A DNA stretch of 12,049 nucleotides from Candidatus Aenigmatarchaeota archaeon (GCA_027310605.1 DAIDAN010000015.1:1-12049), one strand, 5' to 3'; positions 1 to 4,767 are shown, counted from the first letter of the stretch. Made by a program: numbers and translations. Notes: generated by a model from the letters alone, not told the origin.

Positions 1-185
1 CTTACATTCTGCGCTGTCGTATAGGCTGTTCCAGCAGTTACTGCAGGATGCGTATTTTCTGTAATCGTTGATTGAGCTGATGATGTTGTTGAATCATTAC
101 CCGAGACTATGGTTATAACCGCGTTCGCAGAAACGGAATTAAGCAAAAAGAACAGCGCAGCCAGAAAGAAGAGGGCGGCTTTCAT
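1..185 (-). CDS. Secreted or surface protein, N-terminal part (runs off the left edge)
   Basis: Reading leftward from the ATG at 185-183 the frame is open to the window edge (61 codons). It begins MKAALFFLAALFFLL and continues NSVSANAVITIVSG, a typical Sec signal peptide with likely cleavage after the SANA or SVSA region. The following stretch is rich in Ser, Thr, Asn and Gln, as in an exported surface or linker domain. The rest of the protein is outside the window, so no function can be named. A TATA-like CAAATAAATG (minus strand, about 219-228) lies about 38 bases upstream, implying a leader of roughly 12 bases. The first 18 bases of this gene recur exactly at two truncated sites (1000-1017 and 2129-2146). 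Confidence 0.7.
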   Translation of the reverse strand, partial: MKAALFFLAALFFLLNSVSANAVITIVSGNDSTTSSAQSTITENTHPAVTAGTAYTTAQNV

Positions 186-209
186 ATCAATCACTCATAA
201 TTAATGCGA

Positions 210-240
210 GCTTGCGGGCATTTATTTGAAAATCGCAAGC
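210..240. promoter_or_regulatory. Inverted repeat between divergent genes (candidate operator)
   Basis: GCTTGCG (210-216) and CGCAAGC (234-240) form a perfect 7-base inverted repeat with a 17-base spacer. The spacer contains the TATA-like element of the leftward secreted-protein gene, and the repeat ends about 20 bases before the vapBC TATA box. VapB antitoxins commonly bind inverted repeats near their promoter, so an operator role is possible. That role is inference; only the repeat and its position are seen. Confidence 0.35.
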
Positions 241-255
241 CCGGCATATTTTTCA

Positions 256-268
256 ATAATTTAAATAC
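256..268 (+). promoter_or_regulatory. Archaeal promoter of vapBC
   Basis: TTTAAATA at 260-267 is a good archaeal TATA box. Its centre is about 26 bases before the GTG at 290, which implies a leaderless transcript starting at the GTG codon and supports that start. Confidence 0.65.
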
Positions 269-289
269 TCCTGTCAGTAATTATTATCG

Positions 290-529
290 GTGAAGTTTGT
301 GGCTGAAATAGTTGTCAAGGTTCCCGAAGACATTGAAAAGGCAATCAGGGAGCACAAGCTGATGGACTGGTCGAAGATAGCTGCGGACGCGCTGAGGCAG
401 AGGATAGCGCAGCTGGAGTTGCTTGAGGCGATCGCGTCGGAAAGCAAGCTAACGGAAGAGGATGCGCTGGAACTGGGCAGGAAAATAAACAAGTCCTTAT
501 GGGAAAACTGGTACAGGAAGCTGGCATAG
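290..529 (+). CDS. vapB: VapB-type antitoxin
   Basis: A 79-residue protein beginning MKFVAEIVVKVPEDIEKAI, followed by DWSKIAADALRQRIAQLELL. A short N-terminal strand with V-K-V-P and then a W-S-x-x-A-x-x-A-L-R helix is characteristic of archaeal VapB antitoxins with a ribbon-helix-helix-like DNA-binding end. The C-terminal part, rich in acidic residues, Trp and Leu (EEDALELGRKINKSLWENW), would wrap around the toxin. The GTG start is chosen because it lies about 26 bases after a TATA box (leaderless). The stop codon at 527-529 is 9 bases before the toxin start, so the two are co-transcribed and probably translationally coupled. The expected role is to neutralise the PIN toxin and repress its own promoter; the pairing rests on gene order and family resemblance. 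Confidence 0.8.
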   Translation: MKFVAEIVVKVPEDIEKAIREHKLMDWSKIAADALRQRIAQLELLEAIASESKLTEEDALELGRKINKSLWENWYRKLA

Positions 530-538
530 GTGTCTGCA

Positions 539-955
539 ATGGAACTTGTAGTGGACACGAATGTGCTCATATCCGCGCTCGTCAAGCCTTCCAATTCAAG
601 GATTTTGTTATGCCATCCCAGAATTATTCTTTTCGCGCCGGAGCACTTGTTGGAAGAGATAGAAAGGAACAAGGGAGCTATCCTGAAGAAATCAAAAATA
701 TCCGAATCAAGATTCAGGGAGCTTCTTGCATCATTGCTGTCAAACATTTCCCTCGTCAAAGCCGACGAGTTCAGGGGTTTCCTGAAGCAGGCGCTGAAGA
801 TAGCGCAGCATCCGGAAGACTCCCCGTTTCTCGCGCTTGCCTTGGCATATAATATTCCCGTGTGGTCGAACGACAAGGGCTTCAAGCGACAACCGGCTGT
901 CAAGGTTTTTTCAACAAGAGAGCTGATAGAATTCCTGCGGAGGACTGCTCCGTGA
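539..955 (+). CDS. vapC: VapC-type PIN domain ribonuclease toxin
   Basis: A 138-residue PIN domain protein. It begins MELVVDTNVLISALVKP, the classic first PIN motif with Asp6. The other acidic residues expected in the metal site are visible: Glu40 in LLEEIER, Asp94 in HPEDSPFLALAL and Asp112 in VWSNDKGF. All four are intact, so it is probably an active Mg-dependent endoribonuclease. ATG539 is preferred because AGGTG (528-532) lies at good ribosome-binding distance; an in-frame GTG at 530 immediately after the antitoxin stop would add three residues. Its stop codon is followed within a few bases by a truncated, oppositely oriented signal-peptide sequence. The RNA target cannot be predicted from sequence. 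Confidence 0.85.
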   Translation: MELVVDTNVLISALVKPSNSRILLCHPRIILFAPEHLLEEIERNKGAILKKSKISESRFRELLASLLSNISLVKADEFRGFLKQALKIAQHPEDSPFLALALAYNIPVWSNDKGFKRQPAVKVFSTRELIEFLRRTAP

Positions 956-1017
956 ATTCTTTCCATTCCAGCGACGCCTGCGGCAAGAAGAACGAGGAGG
1001 AAGAGGGCGGCTTTCAT
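956..1017 (-). pseudogene. Truncated signal-peptide start (remnant B)
   Basis: From the ATG at 1017-1015 the minus strand reads MKAALFLLVLLAAGVAGMER, a full signal peptide, then runs into the antisense of vapC with no recognisable mature protein. The first 18 bases are identical to the start of the secreted-protein gene at 185. A promoter lies exactly 26 bases upstream (TATA on the minus strand, 1040-1047), so the start is still equipped for leaderless expression although the body of the gene is missing. The frame stays open to 274, but that stretch is antisense to vapBC and is not taken as real coding sequence. Confidence 0.6.
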
Positions 1018-1039
1018 ACGCACAATATCGGAATGCCCG

Positions 1040-1047
1040 AATAAAAG
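1040..1047 (-). promoter_or_regulatory. Minus-strand promoter of remnant B
   Basis: On the minus strand AAAATC-CTTTTATT gives a BRE-like and TATA-like pair. Its centre is 26 bases before the ATG of the remnant at 1017. The same AAAATCCTTTTATTC string recurs at 2169-2180 and 3306-3319. Confidence 0.55.
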
Positions 1048-1066
1048 GATTTTTTCCGCGAAGGCG

Positions 1067-1081
1067 AGGAAAGCTTAAATA
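1067..1081 (+). promoter_or_regulatory. Plus-strand promoter of the HTH-nucleotidyltransferase/HEPN pair
   Basis: GAGGAAAGCTTAAATA contains a purine-rich BRE and the TATA box CTTAAATA (1074-1081). The predicted transcription start is about 1103-1106, which coincides with an ATG at 1106. The same GGAAAGCTTAAATA core occurs at 2326-2339 and 3333-3346. Confidence 0.7.
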
Positions 1082-1105
1082 TCGCCTGATATGAAAATAT
1101 ATCAT

Positions 1106-1627
1106 ATGCTACAAAATTATACCACCTATCGTATCCTGCGCCTGTTCTTCGACTGCCCCATGAAGCGCTTCCAGCTCAGGGAGATTTGCAGGATGCTCGG
1201 GATGGGAATGCCTTCGGTAAGGAATCATGTGAAAAAGCTTGCGAGCCTTGGCTTCGTGAGGAAGGAGAAAAAAGGCGTTTATGAAAGCTATGTTTCCTCA
1301 AGAAACGACATTTTCAGGCTGTACAAGAGGAATGACATCCTCCTGCGGATTCACGAGTGCGGTCTCATAAACTCGCTGACCGAGAAGTTCGCGCCTGATG
1401 CCATAGTCCTGTTCGGCTCCGCTTCGAGAGGCGACGATATAGAGACCAGCGATATTGACCTTTTTCTGATAGCGAAAGAAAAGGAAATTGATGCAAAAAA
1501 GTTTGAAAGAAAACTTAACAGAAAGATTGCCCTCTATTTTGAGGAAAAAATCCCGAATGTTCCAAAAGAATTATTGAACAACATAATAAACGGCATCGTG
1601 GTTTATGGTTATCTTAAGGTGTTCTGA
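1106..1627 (+). CDS. Winged-helix protein fused to a minimal nucleotidyltransferase (MNT antitoxin type)
   Basis: A 173-residue protein. Residues about 5-70 form a winged-helix DNA-binding domain (LREICRMLGMGMPSVRNHVKKLASLGFV is the helix-turn-helix followed by a wing). The second half is a minimal nucleotidyltransferase with the signature FGSASRGDDIETSDIDLFL, that is G-S-x4-G-D with the S-D-x-D pair. The third acidic residue usually found about 35-45 residues later (often V-D-V-V) is not clear here; the equivalent stretch reads KIALYFEEK. MNT proteins paired with HEPN proteins act as antitoxins, some by adding AMP to the HEPN toxin. ATG1106 is chosen because it lies at the predicted transcription start; an upstream in-frame ATG at 1091 is only about 10 bases from the TATA box and should not be transcribed. 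The next gene, 50 bases downstream, encodes the HEPN partner. Confidence 0.8.
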   Translation: MLQNYTTYRILRLFFDCPMKRFQLREICRMLGMGMPSVRNHVKKLASLGFVRKEKKGVYESYVSSRNDIFRLYKRNDILLRIHECGLINSLTEKFAPDAIVLFGSASRGDDIETSDIDLFLIAKEKEIDAKKFERKLNRKIALYFEEKIPNVPKELLNNIINGIVVYGYLKVF

Positions 1628-1680
1628 TATAAGCTGCGCTCAAGCAGCTATATTGTTCGCTTGTTAAAGGTGTTTTGATG
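1614..1680 (+). repeat. Direct repeat flanking a hairpin between the MNT and HEPN genes
   Basis: TTAAGGTGTTCTGAT (1614-1629) recurs as TTAAAGGTGTTTTGAT (1664-1679). Between the copies is the hairpin AGCTGC-GCTCAA-GCAGCT (1632-1649), extendable by ATAT on each side with one bulged A. The second copy supplies the ribosome-binding site (AAAGGTG) of the HEPN gene. The hairpin could tune HEPN translation or mark a processing site; that is inference. Confidence 0.5.
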
Positions 1681-2100
1681 AAATTATGGGAAGAATCGCA
1701 GGATGAGGTCAGGAAAGTCAGGATGGACAGGGAAATGGCAAAATCCCTCCTCAAGATGATTGAGACGAGAATGCGTGTCTTGGAGATTATGAACAGAAAA
1801 GAATTCGCATCGCTCGTAGTTGAGAGCTACTACGAAATCATCAAGGAAGCCATAACAGCGCTGATGGCTATTGACGGCTACAAGACGCTAAGCCATGAGG
1901 TTTTGATAGGGTATCTTAAGGAGTTCTTTCCGGAGTTCACCGAACACGAAATAGCGCTTGTTGATGAATTCAGGAAGATGAGGAACAATATCGCATACAA
2001 GGGATTTTTTATTTCTCCCGATTTTGTTGAAAGAAACGAGGCTGGAATAAAGGGGATAACTCTAAAGCTTTTGCAGATACTTAAAGAAAAAATTGGGTGA
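1678..2100 (+). CDS. HEPN domain protein (toxin partner of the upstream nucleotidyltransferase)
   Basis: A 140-residue, almost entirely helical protein. Residues around 40-65 (EFASLVVESYYEIIKEAITALMAIDGYKT) and 95-110 (DEFRKMRNNIAYKGF) match HEPN proteins, which are usually about 120-150 residues. The canonical active-site motif of HEPN ribonucleases is R-x4-6-H. Here the motif reads RNNIAYKG, with Tyr at the His position, as in some archaeal HEPN proteins, so nuclease activity is uncertain. ATG1678 is chosen over an overlapping TTG at 1675 because AAAGGTG lies 5-6 bases upstream. Following an MNT gene in the same direction is the standard MNT-HEPN toxin-antitoxin arrangement. The stop codon directly abuts another truncated signal-peptide sequence. 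Confidence 0.75.
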   Translation: MKLWEESQDEVRKVRMDREMAKSLLKMIETRMRVLEIMNRKEFASLVVESYYEIIKEAITALMAIDGYKTLSHEVLIGYLKEFFPEFTEHEIALVDEFRKMRNNIAYKGFFISPDFVERNEAGIKGITLKLLQILKEKIG

Positions 2101-2146
2101 ATCTTAGGAAGAACAGCGCGGCAAGGAGGAAGAGGGCGGCTTTCAT
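2081..2146 (-). pseudogene. Truncated signal-peptide start (remnant C)
   Basis: From the ATG at 2146-2144 the minus strand reads MKAALFLLAALFFLRFTQ and stops after 21 codons, having run into the antisense of the HEPN 3' end. Its first 18 bases match remnant B and the gene at 185 exactly, and the AALFFL segment also matches the gene at 185. A minus-strand TATA (2169-2176) lies 26 bases upstream, as at remnant B. Confidence 0.6.
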
Positions 2147-2168
2147 ATCCCAATTATCGAAGAACTCG

Positions 2169-2176
2169 AATAAAAG
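2169..2176 (-). promoter_or_regulatory. Minus-strand promoter of remnant C
   Basis: AAAATC-CTTTTATT on the minus strand, identical in core to the element at 1040-1047 and at the same distance from the ATG. Confidence 0.5.
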
Positions 2177-2259
2177 GATTTTACAATACGGATTGGGACG
2201 AGCGCGGGCTTGTTGAAGAAAGCGGCTTTAAAGTTCGTTCTGATTTGCACGGAAACTGA
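2176..2259 (+). pseudogene. Possible C-terminal tail of a lost gene
   Basis: One frame reads GFYNTDWDERGLVEESGFKV then RSDLHGN and a stop at 2257-2259. The composition looks protein-like, but there is no start codon in the right place and I do not recognise a family. It lies inside the extra 130 bases that separate the two halves of the divergent promoter here, so it may be the tail of an inserted or deleted gene. It could equally be chance. Confidence 0.25.
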
Positions 2260-2301
2260 AAGTTTCCGGCATGCCGAAAAGCTCCGCTTTTCGTGCATTT
2301 T
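2251..2301 (+). terminator. Two hairpins followed by a T run
   Basis: GGAAACT-GAA-AGTTTCC (2251-2267) is followed by CGAAAAGC-TCC-GCTTTTCG (2275-2293) and then TGCATTTTT. The second stem plus T run looks like a terminator for whatever once read into it from the left, matching the possible gene tail just upstream. Confidence 0.4.
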
Positions 2302-2325
2302 TGAGTTCATTCCATACCGATTCAA

Positions 2326-2339
2326 GGAAAGCTTAAATA
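2326..2339 (+). promoter_or_regulatory. Plus-strand promoter of the candidate small RNA
   Basis: GGAAAGCTTAAATA, with TATA box CTTAAATA at 2332-2339, predicts transcription from about 2361. No open frame of useful length follows, but a structured, terminated segment does. Confidence 0.6.
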
Positions 2340-2360
2340 GTTCAAGCGAATATCATATTT

Positions 2361-2455
2361 TAGGGTTGGAGCCTTAGTGGAACCGTCCCAAAGGGACGTA
2401 ACCTGTAAGGCGTCGAAGACTCACCTGTCTGTCGCAAGACAGGCTTTTCTTTTTT
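2361..2455 (+). ncRNA. Candidate structured small RNA, about 95 nt
   Basis: The predicted transcript starts about 26 bases after a strong TATA box. It folds into a first stem-loop: GCCTTA (2371-2376) pairs with TAAGGC (2406-2411), enclosing a symmetrical 7/7-base internal loop, and an upper stem CGTCCC-AAA-GGGACG (2384-2398) closes it. A second hairpin, CCTGTCT (2424-2430) with AGACAGG (2437-2443), is followed by a T-rich tract to 2455, a terminator-like end. The segment is not obviously a tRNA, C/D-box guide or SRP RNA. A stem with an internal loop recalls H/ACA guides, but I see no ACA box at the correct position. Convergent to it, 130 bases away, is a DUF3800-like gene. The RNA call rests on promoter, fold and terminator; the function is unknown. 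Confidence 0.5.
2424..2455 (+). terminator. Hairpin terminator of the candidate small RNA
   Basis: A 7-base stem CCTGTCT/AGACAGG with a 6-base loop, followed by CTTTTCTTTTTT. Position and form suit transcription termination on the plus strand. Confidence 0.55.
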
Positions 2456-2587
2456 CGTTCTACCAATACGAATATATTAGGGATCGATTTGCATAGACGC
2501 TGATAACAGCACTTCGATTAAAACATCTTTACGGCCGTTCTATTTTTATGAAATCAGGTCATAATGTCAATCCGATCCATATCGTAA
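2456..2587. other. Intergenic region between convergent small RNA and DUF3800-like gene
   Basis: AT-rich sequence without a credible open frame. The only notable content is one copy, in minus orientation at 2524-2540, of the short GAACGGCCGT-TAAAG element that also occurs in the pilus cluster and before kae1. Confidence 0.5.
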
Positions 2588-3229
2588 TTACAGCCTGTTG
2601 AATATTATTTTCTTGTCCAGCCCTTCCCTATAATAGCCGAACAATCCCAGCACAATGTCCGCTATCTGCACGCCTCTCGAATTGCCGCTTTGCACCGGCA
2701 GCGCGAGAAATTCCATTATGCCGCAGTCCTGCTTGATTGTGGCGCGATATGCGTTCTTCGTTTTTCTTATCGTGACATTTCCGCCGGCAAGCCTGAATGT
2801 TATCTGTCTCAGAAAGTTTTCAAGAAACCTTTCAGTTCCCTTCTCTCCAAGCCCCCCGACAAAGTAATCATCATCGCATTCTATCTTGACAAAGCCTGTC
2901 TTTCCTCTCAGATGCCGCTCCAAATGGTACGCTATCCTATTCGGAACACCAACGGTGTAAAATTTCTTTTTGGAAACATCCCTTTGTCTTGGATGCTCAA
3001 ACACGAAAAGCTTGACTTTGTGCTTTCCAATCACCTCCGCAACCGGCGCTTTGGAAGGGTTGCGGACGCTTCTCGTCATTTTTCTCCAATGAAGCGTTCC
3101 CCGCCTTCCGTATTTTTCGAATACCCTGCTCATTTCCCGATACAACGAATCTATTTCATTCTGAAAGCCGAGCACAACGCAAGAGTATGTCTTGTTCTCG
3201 GAAGTGTCTATGGCGAGCGTTAGCTGCAT
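2588..3229 (-). CDS. DUF3800-like protein (RNase H-like fold)
   Basis: A 213-residue protein starting MQLTLAIDTSENKTYSCVVL. An early Asp (Asp8) in a hydrophobic strand and a late GVQIADIVLGLFGYYREG motif are typical of DUF3800 proteins, which have an RNase H-like fold with acidic active-site residues. Family members are often found in accessory and defence regions; their substrate is not established. Basic stretches (RRGTLHWRKMTRSVR, RQRDVSKKK) in the middle would suit nucleic acid contact. The ATG at 3229-3227 is supported by GGTG on the minus strand (3239-3236), 6 bases upstream. A minus-strand TATA at 3306-3313 implies a leader of about 55 bases. Assignment is by motif only and the level of divergence is unknown. 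Confidence 0.6.
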   Translation of the reverse strand: MQLTLAIDTSENKTYSCVVLGFQNEIDSLYREMSRVFEKYGRRGTLHWRKMTRSVRNPSKAPVAEVIGKHKVKLFVFEHPRQRDVSKKKFYTVGVPNRIAYHLERHLRGKTGFVKIECDDDYFVGGLGEKGTERFLENFLRQITFRLAGGNVTIRKTKNAYRATIKQDCGIMEFLALPVQSGNSRGVQIADIVLGLFGYYREGLDKKIIFNRL

Positions 3230-3305
3230 AAGTTACACCATGTAAATATTGATTGTTATATTGTCCTATGCAATATCAGAATACACAACAATATCGGAAA
3301 GCCGG

Positions 3306-3313
3306 AATAAAAG
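3306..3313 (-). promoter_or_regulatory. Minus-strand promoter of the DUF3800-like gene (boundary D)
   Basis: The same AAAATCCTTTTATTC core as at remnants B and C. Here no MKAALF start follows 26 bases on; the sequence reads GATATTGTTGTGTATTC instead and the first gene begins about 55 bases further downstream. Confidence 0.5.
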
Positions 3314-3330
3314 GATTTTTTCTGCGGAGA

Positions 3331-3346
3331 GAGGAAAGCTTAAATA
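3331..3346 (+). promoter_or_regulatory. Plus-strand promoter of boundary D
   Basis: GAGGAAAGCTTAAATA, nearly identical to 1067-1081, predicts a start near 3370. The expected transcript would be antisense to the 3' end of the short DUF3800-like gene and begins in the hairpin at 3373-3407. Confidence 0.5.
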
Positions 3347-3372
3347 GTGAGGATGTGCAATAGCTTTATTGA

Positions 3373-3407
3373 CCTACGGATACTCGTGTGATGCGAGGGC
3401 CCGTAGG
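3373..3407. terminator. Long hairpin at the end of the short DUF3800-like gene
   Basis: CCTACGG (3373-3379) pairs with CCGTAGG (3401-3407); inside, CTCG pairs with CGAG. The stop codon of the minus-strand gene (3376-3374) lies in the stem. It may terminate that gene, or form the 5' end of an RNA made from the plus-strand promoter at 3331-3346. Confidence 0.4.
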
Positions 3408-3649
3408 TATGAAACATTTTTCGCTGTTTCTTTCTCTGATATATTTGCGATAAATTGCTTGTAATCATTCCTCAGAATTCTTTCTTTCCTGAAAAAGCCG
3501 GCTATCAAGTCCGCTATCTTTATCTCGTCCTCGTATCTGCTGTCCATGCTCTTCACAAAAGGATGGAAACCGAATTCCCTTTCTATCAGCTTCTGCACGC
3601 AAAAATCAAAAAGCGACTGGTCTTTCGTCTTCGTAAAGCTTATGTCCAT
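3374..3649 (-). CDS. Short or N-terminally truncated DUF3800-like protein
   Basis: From the ATG at 3649 the frame gives 91 residues, MDISFTKTKDQSLFDF..., containing EDEIKIADLIAGFFRKERIL. That resembles the C-terminal signature of DUF3800 proteins (I-x-I-A-D-L-I-A-G) and the equivalent GVQIADIVLG in the gene at 2588-3229. Full DUF3800 proteins are about 200-250 residues. The same frame remains open upstream (KAKAALWFNAACFFIKRNRIQPQEII), which also looks DUF3800-like, so the true coding region may begin earlier than 3649 or be fused to the upstream small ORF by a frameshift. As it stands the N-terminal half with the first catalytic Asp is missing, so the protein is probably truncated or works as a partial domain. 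Confidence 0.5.
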   Translation of the reverse strand: MDISFTKTKDQSLFDFCVQKLIEREFGFHPFVKSMDSRYEDEIKIADLIAGFFRKERILRNDYKQFIANISEKETAKNVSYLRALASHEYP

Positions 3650-3701
3650 TATGATTTCCTGCGGCTGTATCCTGTTCCTCTTTATGAAAAAACATGCAGC
3701 A

Positions 3702-3899
3702 TTAAACCATAGGGCGGCTTTCGCCTTTAATTCGCCCTTGAAGAATCCTTTTCCCAAGCTTTCCGATTTCCGCGGACAATTGCCTTGTCTGGTTCTGCAG
3801 GCTTCTCGCGATTGAAGAGAGGCTGGAAACTTCTTTCGCATCGGAAATGAGATCCACAACCTTTTCCGCTATGTCCTCCGTTATCCCTTTTTCAGCCAT
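3702..3899 (-). CDS. Small helical protein of unknown function
   Basis: A 65-residue frame, MAEKGITEDIAEKVVDLISD..., predicted to be almost entirely helical and ending LGKRILQGRIKGESRPMV. I do not recognise a family. The ATG at 3899 is chosen because the alternative ATG at 3959 lies within a minus-strand TATA box (GATATATAAATG, about 3957-3968), which predicts transcription from about 3936. Its 3' end overlaps, in another frame, sequence that reads as the upstream extension of the short DUF3800-like gene, so the two may be one gene broken by a frameshift or two coupled genes. Confidence 0.4.
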   Translation of the reverse strand: MAEKGITEDIAEKVVDLISDAKEVSSLSSIARSLQNQTRQLSAEIGKLGKRILQGRIKGESRPMV

Positions 3900-3956
3900 G
3901 CCATTACCGCCATGATTGCGCTTTGCCTGAATAAATATCTTTTGCCTTCTGCCAAA

Positions 3957-3968
3957 CATTTATATATC
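3957..3968 (-). promoter_or_regulatory. Minus-strand promoter of the small helical protein
   Basis: GATATATAAATG on the minus strand is a good TATA box. The predicted start is near 3936, giving a leader of about 37 bases before ATG3899. Confidence 0.5.
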
Positions 3969-3997
3969 GGGGCGGCAAATCCAATATTGAATCAATA

Positions 3998-4089
3998 TGA
4001 CTTGAATTCATTACGGATTGAATTGCATGATATGCTGATTCGATTGTAAAAAGCAAAAAGGCTTGATCAGCGCTCCTGCAAATCAAATC
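3998..4089 (+). repeat. Intergenic repeat, copy 1
   Basis: TGACTTGAATTCATTACGG followed by GATTGAATTG..., GATTGTAAAAAG..., CAGCGCTCCTGCAAATCAAAT. The same order of blocks recurs at 9525-9613. Both copies lie directly upstream of a pilus-cluster gene. Confidence 0.55.
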
Positions 4090-4113
4090 ATATCGAATGA
4101 AAAGGTTCTAATT

Positions 4114-4626
4114 ATGGAGGACGAAGTCGAGGTTTCGGGAAAGGACGAATACGAGATTTTTCCTGTCTCGCCGGTGCGGAGGCTTGAGGACCGCGTGAAG
4201 CATCTCGAGTATGCGTCCGCATACTCGGGAGCGCCGCAATTGCAGGGGCTGGTAACGCAGATAGTGGAGCTTGTCAAGAGCAACCAGAAAATAGTTGACG
4301 AGGTAATAAGGGCAAACGCTGACTTGAGGAACGAGCTCTCGCGCCTGCCGCCGAAGATAGAGGACCTGATAGTGGAGATGAAAAGCTTCATGAACCTGAT
4401 AAAGATGGCCGGGGAAGAGGAGGTCTCGCTTCCGCCGGAGGCGATGAAGCCCGTGACAGAGCAGTTCCAGAAAATGGTGGAGCAGAACCAAAAGCTTGTG
4501 GAAAGCAACCAGGAAGTGCTGAGCGCCCTGGAGGATATAAGCAAGAAAATAAAAACCGGCACGCCCGTGTCGCAGCTGCTCTCCGCATACCCGAGAGTCA
4601 GGATAAAAAGCTTTGAGAAGCAATAA
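4114..4626 (+). CDS. Coiled-coil protein at the head of the pilus cluster
   Basis: A 170-residue soluble protein without signal peptide or membrane segment. An acidic N-terminus (MEDEVEVSGKDEYEIF) leads into RRLEDRVKHLEYAS and two heptad-rich stretches with related wording: IVELVKSNQKIVDEVIRANA (about 50-69) and FQKMVEQNQKLVESNQEVLSALEDISKKI (about 118-146). A short basic tail (RVRIKSFEKQ) ends it. The make-up recalls ArlC/D/E-type or other cytoplasmic accessory proteins of archaeal type IV filaments, but no specific motif proves this. ATG4114 is chosen because AAAAGG lies about 9 bases upstream; an in-frame TTG at 4063 is less likely. Its place before the first pilin suggests a cytoplasmic role in pilus assembly; that is inference. 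Confidence 0.65.
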   Translation: MEDEVEVSGKDEYEIFPVSPVRRLEDRVKHLEYASAYSGAPQLQGLVTQIVELVKSNQKIVDEVIRANADLRNELSRLPPKIEDLIVEMKSFMNLIKMAGEEEVSLPPEAMKPVTEQFQKMVEQNQKLVESNQEVLSALEDISKKIKTGTPVSQLLSAYPRVRIKSFEKQ

Positions 4627-4658
4627 TCGATATCGATTGAATTGCAATACGGCTTGGC

Positions 4659-4704
4659 TGCAGGAACGCCTGCAACTCGCTCGCTTCACAATCGCATTAG
4701 CGTA
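4659..4704 (+). repeat. Hairpin plus AATCGCATTAGCGTA motif, copy 1
   Basis: TGCAGG-AACG-CCTGCA (4659-4674) is a tight 6-base stem with a tetraloop. AATCGCATTAGCGTA follows at 4690-4704. A matching pair occurs at 10634-10667. The hairpin may end the coiled-coil transcript. Confidence 0.45.
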
Positions 4705-4767
4705 TCTGTTTAATTCATTCCATATCGAATTCGATTGTTTGTTTCGATTATTTTCTTTGGTGTCAAG

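Noticed and set aside
274..1023. A 249-codon open frame on the minus strand starting with a signal peptide.
   Set aside because: Only the first 20 codons make sense as a signal peptide. The rest is antisense to vapBC, which has intact motifs and a well-placed promoter.
2361..2455. Assignment of the small RNA candidate as an H/ACA guide.
   Set aside because: The stem with internal loop is suggestive, but no ACA or ANA box stands at the expected distance behind the lower stem, which has only 6 pairs, and no clear kink-turn is visible.
4083..4689. Long minus-strand frames opposite the coiled-coil gene.
   Set aside because: They are shadow frames caused by biased codon use; the plus frame has a clear heptad pattern and ribosome site.
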